This document shows, in pieces, positions 1 through 7,297 of a stretch of DNA of 39,618 nt (within the stretch, counting starts at the first letter, position 1; each line of letters begins with the position of its first letter). The DNA is from a virus, in the IMG/VR virus record IMGVR_UViG_3300031566_000150, positions 1 to 39,618 of that record; one strand, 5' to 3'. The position numbers were made by a program, and so were the translations under genes. The notes beneath the pieces are model-generated. The model saw only the letters and a list, made by a program, of their open reading frames with translations, made no database searches and was not told where the DNA came from.

Positions 1-90
1 TTATATCCCCACCGAGGTGATAAGTAAGTGTAACTTCCAGTTCCACCTTTGTATAATTTACCTGTTAAATCCTCGTATTCTATTAAGGTA
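1..90. repeat. Terminal direct repeat, left copy (circular closure)
   Basis: The first 90 bases are identical to 39529-39618. A leftward gene reads through the junction without interruption when the two ends are overlapped, so this is most simply an assembly overlap of a circular or circularly permuted genome. A true short terminal repeat of the virion DNA cannot be excluded from sequence alone. Confidence 0.95.
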
Positions 91-110
91 TAAGGTTTTC
101 TTTTAGTCAT
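1..110 (-). CDS. Hypothetical protein, 5' part of a gene that spans the contig junction
   Basis: This is the N-terminal part of a 113-residue protein that starts at an ATG at 110 (reverse strand) and continues at the far end of the window to a stop at 39297-39299. The start follows a purine-rich GGAAGTAAAGGAA ribosome-binding site and lies about 30 bases downstream of a consensus leftward promoter. The protein begins MTKRKPYTLIEYEDLTGKLY and is basic and rich in Tyr and Lys. I do not recognise a family. It is the first gene of the leftward operon, and its TGA overlaps the ATG of the next gene (39300). Confidence 0.75.
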   Translation of the reverse strand, partial: MTKRKPYTLIEYEDLTGKLYKGGTGSYTYLSPRWGY

Positions 111-140
111 TTCCTTTACTTCCTTTAACTTGCTATACTC

Positions 141-169
141 ACATTATCACACACTCACACTCTTGTCAA
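141..169 (-). promoter_or_regulatory. Sigma70-type promoter for the leftward operon
   Basis: Read on the reverse strand, TTGACA (169-164) is followed by exactly 17 bases and TAATGT (146-141), with an extended -10 TG one base upstream. The first leftward start codon is at 110. This is the best match to a housekeeping promoter on this strand near the gene and should drive the four-gene leftward operon. Confidence 0.8.
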
Positions 170-423
170 TACCCTAAACTGTGTCTGACTCAGGCGTAGC
201 TTATAGCTAAATAGAAAATTTGCAATTTAAGTATAGTTCGTGTGTGAAACCAAGCCATACTGTGTCAATTTCGTATCTATTCTAGCTGAAAGAGAATACT
301 CAACTTAATGGAGCATCAAGTTAATTTCTTACATAAACTACAAGAATACTAATGATATTACTATGGTGGGGATGCGGGGTTGGGTGGGGATAATAAGGGT
401 TATTAACTTAAGGTGAGGTAATT
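170..423. other. Gene-free divergent region upstream of the small terminase gene
   Basis: Together with 111-169 this stretch of about 310 bases carries no gene. It holds the leftward promoter, an imperfect hairpin near 303-322 (AACTT/AAGTT arms), a four-tract G-run (368-389), a small hairpin (TAATAA-GGG-TTATTA, 391-405), and an AGGTGAGG ribosome-binding site at 411-418. I see no convincing rightward -35/-10 pair, although rightward late transcription has to enter or pass here. Confidence 0.6.
368..389 (+). other. G-quadruplex-type motif (four G-tracts)
   Basis: Four G-tracts of 4, 4, 3 and 4 separated by loops of 4, 2 and 1 bases fit the G3+N1-7 rule. The surroundings are AT-rich, so the cluster stands out. 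It lies 35 bases upstream of the probable small-terminase start and could act in the leader RNA or in the DNA near a packaging or replication site. Folding is inferred. Confidence 0.5.
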
Positions 424-810
424 ATTATATCTACAAGTGAAGTTATTAAGAGACGTGTTGGTAGACCAAGAAAGCACACAACACAATTAAAGGATGCTTT
501 ATTAGACTTACAAGACGACATTCCAAGCATAATCAAGCAATTAAAGCGATTAGCTTATGGTGAGCCTGTTATATGTCCCAAATGTGGTGAAAGTGTAGGA
601 ATCAACAAAATTGATAGGGATGCTGCCATATATTTGATAGACCGGGTGTTGGGCAAGCCCAAGCAAGTCTCTGAGGTGGATGTAACACAGAGGATAGAGC
701 TAACAGCGGACCAATGTGCAGCCCTCTTGTTAAGAGCAAAGGCAGCGGAGCAGGCAATACCAGGTGAATATAAGTTACTAGAGGACAGCAGTTCTAAAGA
801 ACAGGCGTGA
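424..810 (+). CDS. Putative small terminase subunit / DNA-binding protein with a non-standard start
   Basis: An open frame of about 129 codons lies three small genes and several hundred bases upstream of the large terminase. Near the N-terminus is an AT-hook-like basic motif (RRVGRPRKH), then a helical segment, a CPKCG half zinc-knuckle, and a segment RDAAIYLIDRVLGKPKQ of the kind common in small-terminase-like phage proteins. The role in DNA recognition for packaging is inferred from this motif and position. The frame contains no ATG, GTG or TTG between the upstream in-frame TAA and codon 70 or so, so translation must start at ATT (421 or 424) or ATA (427), just after AGGTGAGG at 411-418. 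An assembly error or a lost start is the alternative. Confidence 0.6.
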   Translation: MISTSEVIKRRVGRPRKHTTQLKDALLDLQDDIPSIIKQLKRLAYGEPVICPKCGESVGINKIDRDAAIYLIDRVLGKPKQVSEVDVTQRIELTADQCAALLLRAKAAEQAIPGEYKLLEDSSSKEQA

Positions 811-827
811 TTAGCTTTGCATTTCTA

Positions 828-980
828 GTTCGCATAAGGCTTATTTTGCGAACCAACAAGGTCTAACAGGGTATCACGGTAGGTCTAACATTGTTTCTGG
901 TAATACCCTGGTTGCAGGCGAAGCGTGAAACGAAAACCCAAAGGGGTGCCTCTTTAATTTAATGATAATGTCGTTCACGC
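828..980 (+). other. Structured intergenic segment after the small terminase (RNA element or packaging site candidate)
   Basis: The roughly 215 bases between the small terminase and the next gene hold three strong pairings. GTTCGCA (828-834) pairs with TGCGAAC (847-853). CAGGGTAT (867-874) pairs with ATACCCTG (903-910), extendable by two pairs past a bulged G. GCGTGAA-ACG (923-932) pairs with CGTTCACGC (972-980) with one bulge. The loop of the second stem contains the second copy of a 10-base direct repeat. No ORF fits. It may be a structured leader RNA or, from its place beside the small terminase, a pac/cos recognition region. Confidence 0.45.
859..890 (+). repeat. Two direct copies of AGGTCTAACA spaced 22 bases
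   Basis: AGGTCTAACA occurs exactly at 859-868 and 881-890. The start-to-start distance of 22 bases is about two helical turns, which is typical of paired protein-binding sites on one face of DNA. A terminase or a transcription regulator is a possible ligand; this is inference. Confidence 0.6.
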
Positions 981-1025
981 AACTGCCAGTCAAAAATCCG
1001 AAATTATATAAGAAAGGAGGTGAAA

Positions 1026-1217
1026 ATGCACGAGCACGATGAATGTGAGCACGAACTAAGGTATTGCAAGAAGTGTGATGTAGTTTACTGCATCAAGTGT
1101 AAGAGGGAATGGTATGGGCATCAATCTTACGTGTATCCCTATGTGTACCCTACTTATCCTTATGTCCCCACTATCACGTGGATTACTAATCCTATTACCT
1201 ATACCTGTTCACGCTAG
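1026..1217 (+). CDS. Small Cys/His-rich zinc-binding protein
   Basis: A 63-residue protein. The N-terminal third is rich in His, Glu and Cys and contains two CxxC pairs (CKKCDVVYCIKCKREW), which fits one zinc site. The C-terminal half is a Tyr/Pro/Val-rich tract. The start chosen is the ATG at 1026, because the upstream GTG at 1020 lies inside the AGAAAGGAGG ribosome-binding site. Function is unknown. Confidence 0.6.
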   Translation: MHEHDECEHELRYCKKCDVVYCIKCKREWYGHQSYVYPYVYPTYPYVPTITWITNPITYTCSR

Positions 1218-1239
1218 AAAATAATAGAAAGGAGGTTTA

Positions 1240-1437
1240 ATGAACACAATGAGATACGATGGTAAAACATACTGTCCTAGTGTTGCTGATGACCATACTG
1301 GCAATCCATTCTATATAGACGAAGAGAAGCAAATGTATTTAGGAAGACCGTTAAAGTTTTGGATGGATAAAGCAGACAAGACACTGGAAAGGTTTGCATT
1401 ACCTATGGAGTTACTATTTCCCCTTAAAAAACGCTAA
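1240..1437 (+). CDS. Hypothetical protein (65 aa)
   Basis: It starts at an ATG seven bases after AAAGGAGG, a near-perfect ribosome-binding site. It is a small soluble protein rich in Asp, Lys and Tyr, with no membrane segment or recognisable domain. It sits in the row of small genes between the small terminase and the large terminase and is probably co-transcribed with them. Confidence 0.6.
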   Translation: MNTMRYDGKTYCPSVADDHTGNPFYIDEEKQMYLGRPLKFWMDKADKTLERFALPMELLFPLKKR

Positions 1438-1488
1438 CAGCTCAACGATTCAGTCTAAGCACATATAAAACATCAAAGGAGGCTAAAA

Positions 1489-1890
1489 ATGTATAAAGAC
1501 GATTTAGCTTATTATGCAGGTTTCTTTGATGGTGAGGGAAGCATAATGATTACACATCGCACAAAGAAACATTACCATACTTTAGAGATAAGGATTACTA
1601 ATACTAATTACCAAGTCTTAAAGCAATTTGAAGATTGTTTTGGTGGTGGTGTCTATAAAGGGAGTGTAATAAATTGGAGATATAAACCTAGATGGCAATG
1701 GTGCATTTCTGCAAGCAAAGCACTTGCTTTTCTGAAACTCATCTATCCTTACTTGCGGTTAAAGAAGAAAGAAGCTGAAACAGCAATTGAGTTTCAAGAG
1801 GGTAGAAAACAAGGGGAACAGAGTGTGGAGAAACATCGTAAGGAACACTTCCAGTATTTAAGAATGAAGGAATTGAAACATGCCATATAA
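1489..1890 (+). CDS. LAGLIDADG-type homing-endonuclease-like protein
   Basis: A 133-residue protein with one LAGLIDADG-like helix near the N-terminus (YYAGFFDGEG, residues 9-18), followed by beta-rich sequence and a basic helical tail. Single-motif members normally dimerise to cut DNA, and the acidic residues of the DGEG segment are the expected metal-binding positions. The start follows AAAGGAGGCTAAAA. The gene is free-standing: the terminase genes are intact and I see no intron around it. The stop overlaps the next start by 11 bases. It may act as a homing nuclease or as a domesticated DNA-binding protein. Confidence 0.7.
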   Translation: MYKDDLAYYAGFFDGEGSIMITHRTKKHYHTLEIRITNTNYQVLKQFEDCFGGGVYKGSVINWRYKPRWQWCISASKALAFLKLIYPYLRLKKKEAETAIEFQEGRKQGEQSVEKHRKEHFQYLRMKELKHAI

Positions 1891-2302
1891 AGACAAAGAG
1901 AAGCAGAAGGAAACCACTTTAGAACGAGTAAGGCGTTACAGGGAAAAGCAAAAAGGCGTTACATCGGAGGGCGTTACAACAAAAGGCGTTACCGAAAAGA
2001 CGCCACAAGAGAGGGCGAGGGAGATACTGCCAGCGGAGAGGTTTAAGTTAGTTGAGCATTTGGTCAAGAAGTACAACGAACCAGAGAGGTATGAGCGGGC
2101 GATTTCGTACCGTGAATGGGAGTTAGGGAAGGTGGAGGATATACCTCATATCGTGAGTGTATTAACCGAGCCGAAAAGTCGGCGAATGCTGGAATATCTG
2201 AGTTTAGAATTTAACAGGAAGGGGTTAGCGGACAATGTATGGTATGGGGTAGGCGGCCCCGACTTTGAGACGGTGGGGGAACTTTTAGAGGTGACGAGAT
2301 AA
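1880..2302 (+). CDS. Hypothetical basic phage protein with GVT repeats
   Basis: A 140-residue protein. The N-terminus is strongly basic (KDKEKQKETTLERVRRYREKQ) and is followed by a short repeated motif (KGVT, EGVT, KGVT, residues about 26-39), then a helical C-terminal region. The basic head resembles DNA-binding heads of small phage proteins near terminase genes, so a packaging-accessory role is possible but unproven. It overlaps the end of the LAGLIDADG gene, implying coupled translation. Confidence 0.6.
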   Translation: MPYKDKEKQKETTLERVRRYREKQKGVTSEGVTTKGVTEKTPQERAREILPAERFKLVEHLVKKYNEPERYERAISYREWELGKVEDIPHIVSVLTEPKSRRMLEYLSLEFNRKGLADNVWYGVGGPDFETVGELLEVTR

Positions 2303-2313
2303 AGGAGGTAAAA

Positions 2314-2481
2314 ATGAGAAAGTGGATTTTGTATGGTTTTGGGGTATGGGTAATAGTGGGGATTGCTTTAATGGTAACTGCCATTTTGGGTGATTTTATT
2401 TCTTGGTTAGCTTATATGTTTATTACTGGTCTAATTATTATTCCCGTCACCTGCGAAATAGCAGATATGAAAAATGGATAG
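2314..2481 (+). CDS. Small protein with two membrane segments (55 aa)
   Basis: It starts nine bases or so after AAAGGAGG. The sequence starts MRKWILYGFGVWVIVGIALM and holds two hydrophobic stretches of about 17-20 residues (roughly residues 4-26 and 29-46), followed by a short polar tail (ADMKNG). That makes it an inner-membrane protein by composition. Its place in the packaging block gives no specific role. Confidence 0.55.
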   Translation: MRKWILYGFGVWVIVGIALMVTAILGDFISWLAYMFITGLIIIPVTCEIADMKNG

Positions 2482-2623
2482 TGATATGGATTTAGAAAAG
2501 AAACAAGAGATGGAAGAAGCAGAAGCTAACTTTGAGGTAGCTCAGAAAGCTCTTGAAAAGGCAGAGCGTGACCTCGTATGGACTGTTTATTGGGCTGAGT
2601 ATGCAATCGAGCATCGGAATTGA
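2474..2623 (+). CDS. Small acidic coiled-coil protein (49 aa)
   Basis: The ATG lies inside the end of the preceding membrane-protein gene (8-base overlap). Nearly the whole product is a charged heptad-like helix rich in Glu, Lys and Ala (residues 7-35), ending WTVYWAEYAIEHRN. A second possible start is at 2486. The C-terminal EHRN also ends the 33-residue gene just before the large terminase, a small similarity that may be chance. Function unknown. Confidence 0.45.
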   Translation: MDSDMDLEKKQEMEEAEANFEVAQKALEKAERDLVWTVYWAEYAIEHRN

Positions 2624-2635
2624 AAGGAGGTGTAA

Positions 2636-2767
2636 ATGATTAAATGTGGGATATGTTGGAGGGAAGGTTTCCATTTAGGGATTTTACTTGCAGCGTTCTA
2701 TACCAATGCAATGTTGTGGATAGACTTAGGGAAGATAGAGTTTTGGGTAAATATACAAAGAAAATAA
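2636..2767 (+). CDS. Small hypothetical protein (43 aa)
   Basis: The ATG at 2636 follows AAAGGAGGTGTAA at good spacing, a much better start than the later ATG of the longer overlapping frame. The product begins with a CGIC pair and has a hydrophobic middle (FHLGILLAAFYTNAMLW). Its TAA overlaps the next ATG (TAATG), suggesting coupled translation. Function unknown. Confidence 0.45.
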   Translation: MIKCGICWREGFHLGILLAAFYTNAMLWIDLGKIEFWVNIQRK

Positions 2768-2868
2768 TGGAAGAAGTAGATTTTATTATTAGGGCATTAA
2801 AGAGAGTAACACAAGATTGGTGGTATTTTCCTGATTATGAATTTATCTACATCGAACACAGGAATTGA
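2767..2868 (+). CDS. Small hypothetical protein (33 aa) overlapping the large terminase
   Basis: It starts at the ATG of a TAATG junction with the previous small gene and ends 32 bases inside the large terminase gene, linking the two by translation. It is rich in aromatic residues (DWWYFPDYEFIYIEHRN). The same frame is open upstream to 2644, but that start has no ribosome-binding site at proper distance. It could also be only a translational bridge. Confidence 0.35.
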   Translation: MEEVDFIIRALKRVTQDWWYFPDYEFIYIEHRN

Positions 2869-4327
2869 AGTTCAAGAGCAGCTTAATGAATATGTGGAGG
2901 CTATATCCGACCCGTATAAGTTCTTCTCCTATGTGAAGATACTTGACTCAACATCTAACACCGTCATTCCTTACGAGATGTGGGAGCATCTGAGATATTT
3001 CATCTGGGCAGTATATTCCCATTCGTTAGTTATAGTCCTAAAGCCGAAGCAGGTGGGAATATCGTGGACTCTGGCGGCGATTGCGCAGCATTGGTGTTAC
3101 AAATTAGGAGCTAATGTTTTACTTTTATCACACGGGAAAGACGAAGCGGCTGACCTATTAGCGAAGTCAAGAACGATTTATCAATACCTGCCTAAATTTC
3201 TACAACAGGAAACAGAACATGATGGTATTTTCTTACTTTCTTTCAAGGATAAACATTCCAGGATTTTGAGTCTTCCCTCTACAGAAGATGCTGGTATTGG
3301 ACAAACAGCATCTTTAGTTATCTGCGATGAGAACGAGTTTCACGAATATGCTCGTGAAAACTACGCTGCTATAAAACCGACAATAGACGCTGGCGGACAT
3401 TTGGTTGTTGTATCTACAGTTGACAAGACAAATGTTGACAGTCATTTCAAGACCTTATGGAGACTGGCGAGAAGCGGGGACAGTAGTTTCTTCCCGATAT
3501 TCTTTCCTTATGATGTTCGCCCTGGGAGAGACGAGGAATGGTATGAGCGGACAAAGAGGGACTATCCTCTTGTCTGGCAATTCGAGGAAAACTACCCCAA
3601 GACTGAAGAAGAGGCGTTAAGCCCACTTACCGGTAGGAGTGTTTTTGACAGGCAAGTTCTGTCAGATATGTTACTTAAAGTGAGCGAGCCTTTAGAAGTC
3701 AGGCAGGGGGCGATAAATATCTACCAAAGGTCGAAAGTCGGAACTCATTATATTGCCGGCGTGGACATAGCAGAAGGAAGGGGTGGCGATTATTCTGTCC
3801 TGTATATCGAGGGGCAGGAAGGACTTCAAAGAGGGTTGGTTGCCGTTATCTATTCCAACCAGATTTCAGTTGATTTGTTCGCCTATATGTCTTATGAACT
3901 GTTGACGGAGTATTTCAATCCTACGGTTATCGGCGGTGCTGATGCCTTCGGGAATACCTTTTTGAATTACCTTGTTAATTTGGGATACTCAAAAGATAGG
4001 ATTTATTCCAGCGACAAGAAGAAAGAGAAGTTAGGTTATCAAGAGACGGAATACACCCAGCAGAAGGATGTTCTCGAACTCGAAAGGACAATAAGAGCGG
4101 GGTTGAAAGTCCCGTTCAAGCCTGCGGTTCTGGAGATGTTCGCCTATCAGTGGGCAGACGAAAAAGGGAAGTCAAAAGCTGAGCCTGCTAAAGGGGCTCA
4201 CAATGACATTATAATGGCAATGGTCAAGAGTAATTTCGGTTTTAATTATGTTTCGCCAATGATAGGAAGTTTGCCGATTATTAGGTTGGCAGGCAAGCCG
4301 ACCAAAAAAACATTTAGTATGACATGA
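2837..4327 (+). CDS. terL: Terminase large subunit (ATPase and nuclease)
   Basis: A 496-residue packaging motor that translocates DNA into the prohead and cuts the concatemer. The N-terminal ATPase has a deviant Walker A (KPKQVGIS, residues 69-76), Walker B with catalytic Glu (VICDE, D164-E165) and a coupling motif (VVVST, 190-194). The C-terminal RNase H-like nuclease shows the expected acidic residues D310 (AGVD), D369 (GGAD) and D457 (GAHND). Length is normal for the family. The start has no clear ribosome-binding site and is probably reached by coupling from the overlapping 33-codon gene. The portal gene follows after seven bases. Confidence 0.95.
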   Translation: MNLSTSNTGIEVQEQLNEYVEAISDPYKFFSYVKILDSTSNTVIPYEMWEHLRYFIWAVYSHSLVIVLKPKQVGISWTLAAIAQHWCYKLGANVLLLSHGKDEAADLLAKSRTIYQYLPKFLQQETEHDGIFLLSFKDKHSRILSLPSTEDAGIGQTASLVICDENEFHEYARENYAAIKPTIDAGGHLVVVSTVDKTNVDSHFKTLWRLARSGDSSFFPIFFPYDVRPGRDEEWYERTKRDYPLVWQFEENYPKTEEEALSPLTGRSVFDRQVLSDMLLKVSEPLEVRQGAINIYQRSKVGTHYIAGVDIAEGRGGDYSVLYIEGQEGLQRGLVAVIYSNQISVDLFAYMSYELLTEYFNPTVIGGADAFGNTFLNYLVNLGYSKDRIYSSDKKKEKLGYQETEYTQQKDVLELERTIRAGLKVPFKPAVLEMFAYQWADEKGKSKAEPAKGAHNDIIMAMVKSNFGFNYVSPMIGSLPIIRLAGKPTKKTFSMT

Positions 4328-4334
4328 GGAGAAA

Positions 4335-6050
4335 ATGAACGGGATAACAGAAACTAAACTAATTGATAAGAGAACACAATGGGTTGACTATTATCAGACA
4401 TTAAAGAACCAGCAAAAAGAAAACCTGTCTTTTTATGAACTGGACTATGATGCCAACATCCCGACTGGATTGGGATATGAGCAGAAGACACCCTCGACAG
4501 CACGGGATTGGGTGGACTTCGGCATTATGCACTATACATTGGACAACCCACGAGCCATCGTCACGCCGTTAAGAAGTAGCGAAGCATCAAGAGAGCAGTC
4601 TACTATGCTAGAGGACTTCGACAACTACTGGCTCTCTCGGATGATATTAGAAATAAAGGCAAACGCCAAGAAACTGTTAAGTATGGGGGAATGCTTTTTC
4701 AAATTGACTGTTGACGACAAGTATTACGGCATTAAGACGACTGACATGAAGCCTGATGAATTTAAGGAATTTGAGGCAAAAAGGGCTTTATTCTTCCCTT
4801 TGAAGATAGAATACCCCGACCCGATAAATGTCTTCCCGTCTCCTGCAGGGAGAGGATTCTGGCATCCTGAAGTAATCGAATATTATGAGATGACGGTTGC
4901 TCAGGCAGAGGAGATGTGTGAGAGGAACGAGTGGAAGTGGAAGTCGGAAAAGAAGTCAACAGACCTTGTGAAATTCACCTCTTATTACAGCGATTCAGAA
5001 AGATGCCTTATGCTTGAAGATAAACCGTTGCTAAAAGGGGATGTTCAACCTAACTGGCTCAAATTTAATCCTTATGTTCACATACCATCAGGATATGGCA
5101 GCAGTCATTATGAGGGGAAACCTGAATATAAATATAGAAGCATCTTTCACGGCAAGAAGGATATGATTAAGCTCCAAACTCGCCTTCTGTCGCAGGTAGA
5201 TGCTATTTCAGCGAGGTATGCTTGGCCTTGGTATGAATTAAAAGGTGATTTGGGGATAATACAATCGCTCTATGGTAAGAAAGGGCAGATGTTTGTCCCG
5301 AACCCTTTTGAAGCACAGATTTCCTCAAAAGAGTTTGACATTATTGAGCATCAGGGAACGCAACCTCCTACAGGACTGTTTCAACACCTAGGGATAGTAT
5401 CCGCTCTGGCAGAAGCTCCGCCTATTCTAGGAGGGCAGAGACCTTCGGGGGTATATTCAGGATATGGAGAGGTTACATTACTTGCTACCGCCAAGCCGAT
5501 ATACAAAGACCCGTTCAAGAATCTGGAAGACGGGCTTTCGGTTTTAATGGGTATGGGAGCGAGAGTGTTCGAGAATGTCCTGAAATATAAACTCGCCATA
5601 AGAGGGAGTTTGTCTAAGGAAGAGAAGTTTTTAGAACCTGATAAGATTAGAGGGTATTACGACAACGAAGTTCATCTATTAGCCGAACCTCCCGAAGCGG
5701 CAGATATGAGAAAAACACTGGGGGCTAATTTATTTAAGTCGGGAGTCATTTCTGACTTATACAATAAGATTCACTATCAGGATATGACGATGGAAGAGGC
5801 TCTTGAGGAGCAGGCTCAACAGTTGGCAGAGAAGATACGGAACGACCCAAGAATCCTGACGATAATGGGACTTGACGCTATGAAACGATTGGGAATGGAA
5901 ATAGCTCCCGAATTGTTACAAGCTATGCAAGGTGGTGGTATGTCAGCAGAAACTCCCACAGGGGCGGAATCTGTGAGAAGGTATCAGAGAACGATTCCGG
6001 GTGTTGAAGGGCAGACACTTCCACAAGAAGCGGAGGTAGGGCAGGTATGA
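4335..6050 (+). CDS. Portal protein
   Basis: A 571-residue protein directly after the large terminase, the usual place and size of the dodecameric portal that forms the DNA channel at one head vertex. It has the composition and layout of portal proteins: mixed alpha/beta N-terminal wing, a long central region, and a helical C-terminal part (about residues 440-530), ending in a flexible Gly/Gln-rich tail. The ATG follows TGAGGAGAAA. Assignment rests on position, length and overall resemblance rather than one motif. The stop overlaps the next start (ATGA). Confidence 0.85.
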   Translation: MNGITETKLIDKRTQWVDYYQTLKNQQKENLSFYELDYDANIPTGLGYEQKTPSTARDWVDFGIMHYTLDNPRAIVTPLRSSEASREQSTMLEDFDNYWLSRMILEIKANAKKLLSMGECFFKLTVDDKYYGIKTTDMKPDEFKEFEAKRALFFPLKIEYPDPINVFPSPAGRGFWHPEVIEYYEMTVAQAEEMCERNEWKWKSEKKSTDLVKFTSYYSDSERCLMLEDKPLLKGDVQPNWLKFNPYVHIPSGYGSSHYEGKPEYKYRSIFHGKKDMIKLQTRLLSQVDAISARYAWPWYELKGDLGIIQSLYGKKGQMFVPNPFEAQISSKEFDIIEHQGTQPPTGLFQHLGIVSALAEAPPILGGQRPSGVYSGYGEVTLLATAKPIYKDPFKNLEDGLSVLMGMGARVFENVLKYKLAIRGSLSKEEKFLEPDKIRGYYDNEVHLLAEPPEAADMRKTLGANLFKSGVISDLYNKIHYQDMTMEEALEEQAQQLAEKIRNDPRILTIMGLDAMKRLGMEIAPELLQAMQGGGMSAETPTGAESVRRYQRTIPGVEGQTLPQEAEVGQV

Positions 6051-6277
6051 ACCAATTAACGAGAGCTTTAGAAATAAACTCTAAATTGTTCATTATGACT
6101 GACGAGATATTCAAAGAATGGGGCAAGATGCCCTACGGGATGGTGGAGGCAACACCAAAAGAACAGAGAGAGGAGTTCAATAAATTGACTCCTGAAAAGG
6201 TTATGGAGTTAGTGCAAACTCAAGGGGAAGATGCTGTGAACGAATATTTACAAAGAATGATGCAAGGGGGAAAATAA
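6047..6277 (+). CDS. Small portal-adjacent protein (76 aa)
   Basis: It starts within the portal stop codon (ATGA), so it is translated by coupling to the portal. The product is helical, charged and soluble, with no motif I recognise. Small genes here often encode head-assembly accessories, but nothing in the sequence proves that. Confidence 0.6.
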   Translation: MNQLTRALEINSKLFIMTDEIFKEWGKMPYGMVEATPKEQREEFNKLTPEKVMELVQTQGEDAVNEYLQRMMQGGK

Positions 6278-6278
6278 G

Positions 6279-7115
6279 ATGCCATATGTATGTTATATAC
6301 CAGGGGGAGGAGTAATACATGGTCCCTGTCCAACACCCAAATCGGGGGAACAGGTATGGGTTTCCGATGACACGGACAGAAGACTTCGCTGTGGCTATAA
6401 CGCTTGGCAGTGGGAACAATTAGTGCCTGCACAAAAAGAAGCGGCAGTAAGATTAGCTACTCAAAAGGAATATGTTGAAAGTCATCCTAACGATTGGATT
6501 GCTCAATGGCTTTATAACAAGGGAGGTGAAGCTGTCAGTAGGAAGGAATCTCGTGCTGGTATGGGAGGGGCATTAACTGAACCAGAATGGATGGGGCAGG
6601 CAGGAGTAACTATGCAAGCACCACCTACGACCACAACACAGCAAGGATGGTTGACTGGTTTTAAGCCTGTAACGACAACAACTCCAGGCGAAACTACAGG
6701 ATTGAGACCGTTAGGGGGACAGATGAATCTGACCTCTGACCAGATGGAGCAACTTATGTATTATCTGGCTTATGTTCAAAGTGGGGGTGCTGGAGTATTA
6801 CCTCAACTTTCTTCAACTTCTCAAAATTTTCACGAGGCAAGCGAATATGGAAGTGATTATGGAAGTTTAAGCGTTCCAGGGCAGAAAGCAAGAAGAGAGG
6901 AAGTGGCAGGGGAACGGGGAGAGGAAGAAACTGGGATAGAAAGAAGAAGGGCTTTAGAGCAAGCACAATTTGCTGGGACACGAGGTGAAGCGTGGTTAAA
7001 AACGGTGGCGTATAAACTCCCCAACTGGTGGAATGATTTTCTTGGAATATCACAGGCTTTAATGCCTACAAAAACTGCACCAAAAGCCACAGCGAAACCA
7101 GCGTGGCAGAGATAG
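6279..7115 (+). CDS. Hypothetical virion-associated protein (278 aa)
   Basis: It starts one base after the previous stop, behind AAGGGGG. The N-terminus (residues 1-50) has three Cys and a Gly/Pro-rich segment. A Thr/Pro-rich low-complexity linker (about residues 112-145, with runs of Thr) separates it from a helical middle and a charged coiled region (residues about 205-235). Position between the portal and the large polyvalent protein suggests a minor head or ejection component. No family recognised. Confidence 0.6.
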   Translation: MPYVCYIPGGGVIHGPCPTPKSGEQVWVSDDTDRRLRCGYNAWQWEQLVPAQKEAAVRLATQKEYVESHPNDWIAQWLYNKGGEAVSRKESRAGMGGALTEPEWMGQAGVTMQAPPTTTTQQGWLTGFKPVTTTTPGETTGLRPLGGQMNLTSDQMEQLMYYLAYVQSGGAGVLPQLSSTSQNFHEASEYGSDYGSLSVPGQKARREEVAGERGEEETGIERRRALEQAQFAGTRGEAWLKTVAYKLPNWWNDFLGISQALMPTKTAPKATAKPAWQR

Positions 7116-7124
7116 GAGGAATAA

Positions 7125-7292
7125 ATGAGTCCAGTAAAAATTCGCAAAGTTGACGGGTATAAGGTTACACACGGAGGCAAGGTTTCAGCTAAATCTACCA
7201 CAAAAGAGAAGGCTCAAAAACAGGCGAACCTTTTAAGAGGCGTGGCTCACGGCTGGAAACCTACTGGAAAACCAGCCCGTAAAAAGAAATAG
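7125..7292 (+). CDS. Small basic protein of a virion-associated type (55 aa)
   Basis: The ATG follows ATAGGAGGAATAA. The product is strongly basic with a two-part layout: a short beta-like start (VKIRKVDGYKVTHGGKVSAK), a helix STTKEKAQKQANLL, and a Lys/Arg-rich tail. This resembles small proteins commonly found beside phage head genes, which begin with a Lys/Gly beta hairpin followed by a KKKAEAQ-type helix. DNA or head association is inferred. Confidence 0.6.
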   Translation: MSPVKIRKVDGYKVTHGGKVSAKSTTKEKAQKQANLLRGVAHGWKPTGKPARKKK

Positions 7293-7297
7293 GGATA

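Noticed and set aside
1489-1890. LAGLIDADG gene as part of a group I intron or intein
   Set aside because: Neighbouring terminase genes are uninterrupted and no intron core could be seen; it is a free-standing gene.
2644-2868. 74-residue ORF before the large terminase taken as a single gene
   Set aside because: Its ATG has no ribosome-binding site, whereas two small coupled ORFs (2636-2767, 2767-2868) use the AAAGGAGG and a TAATG junction.
6754-7201. Leftward ORFs of 99 and 114 residues opposite the 6279 gene
   Set aside because: They lack ribosome-binding sites, have shadow-like Leu/Pro/Ser composition, and lie fully within a well-supported rightward gene.
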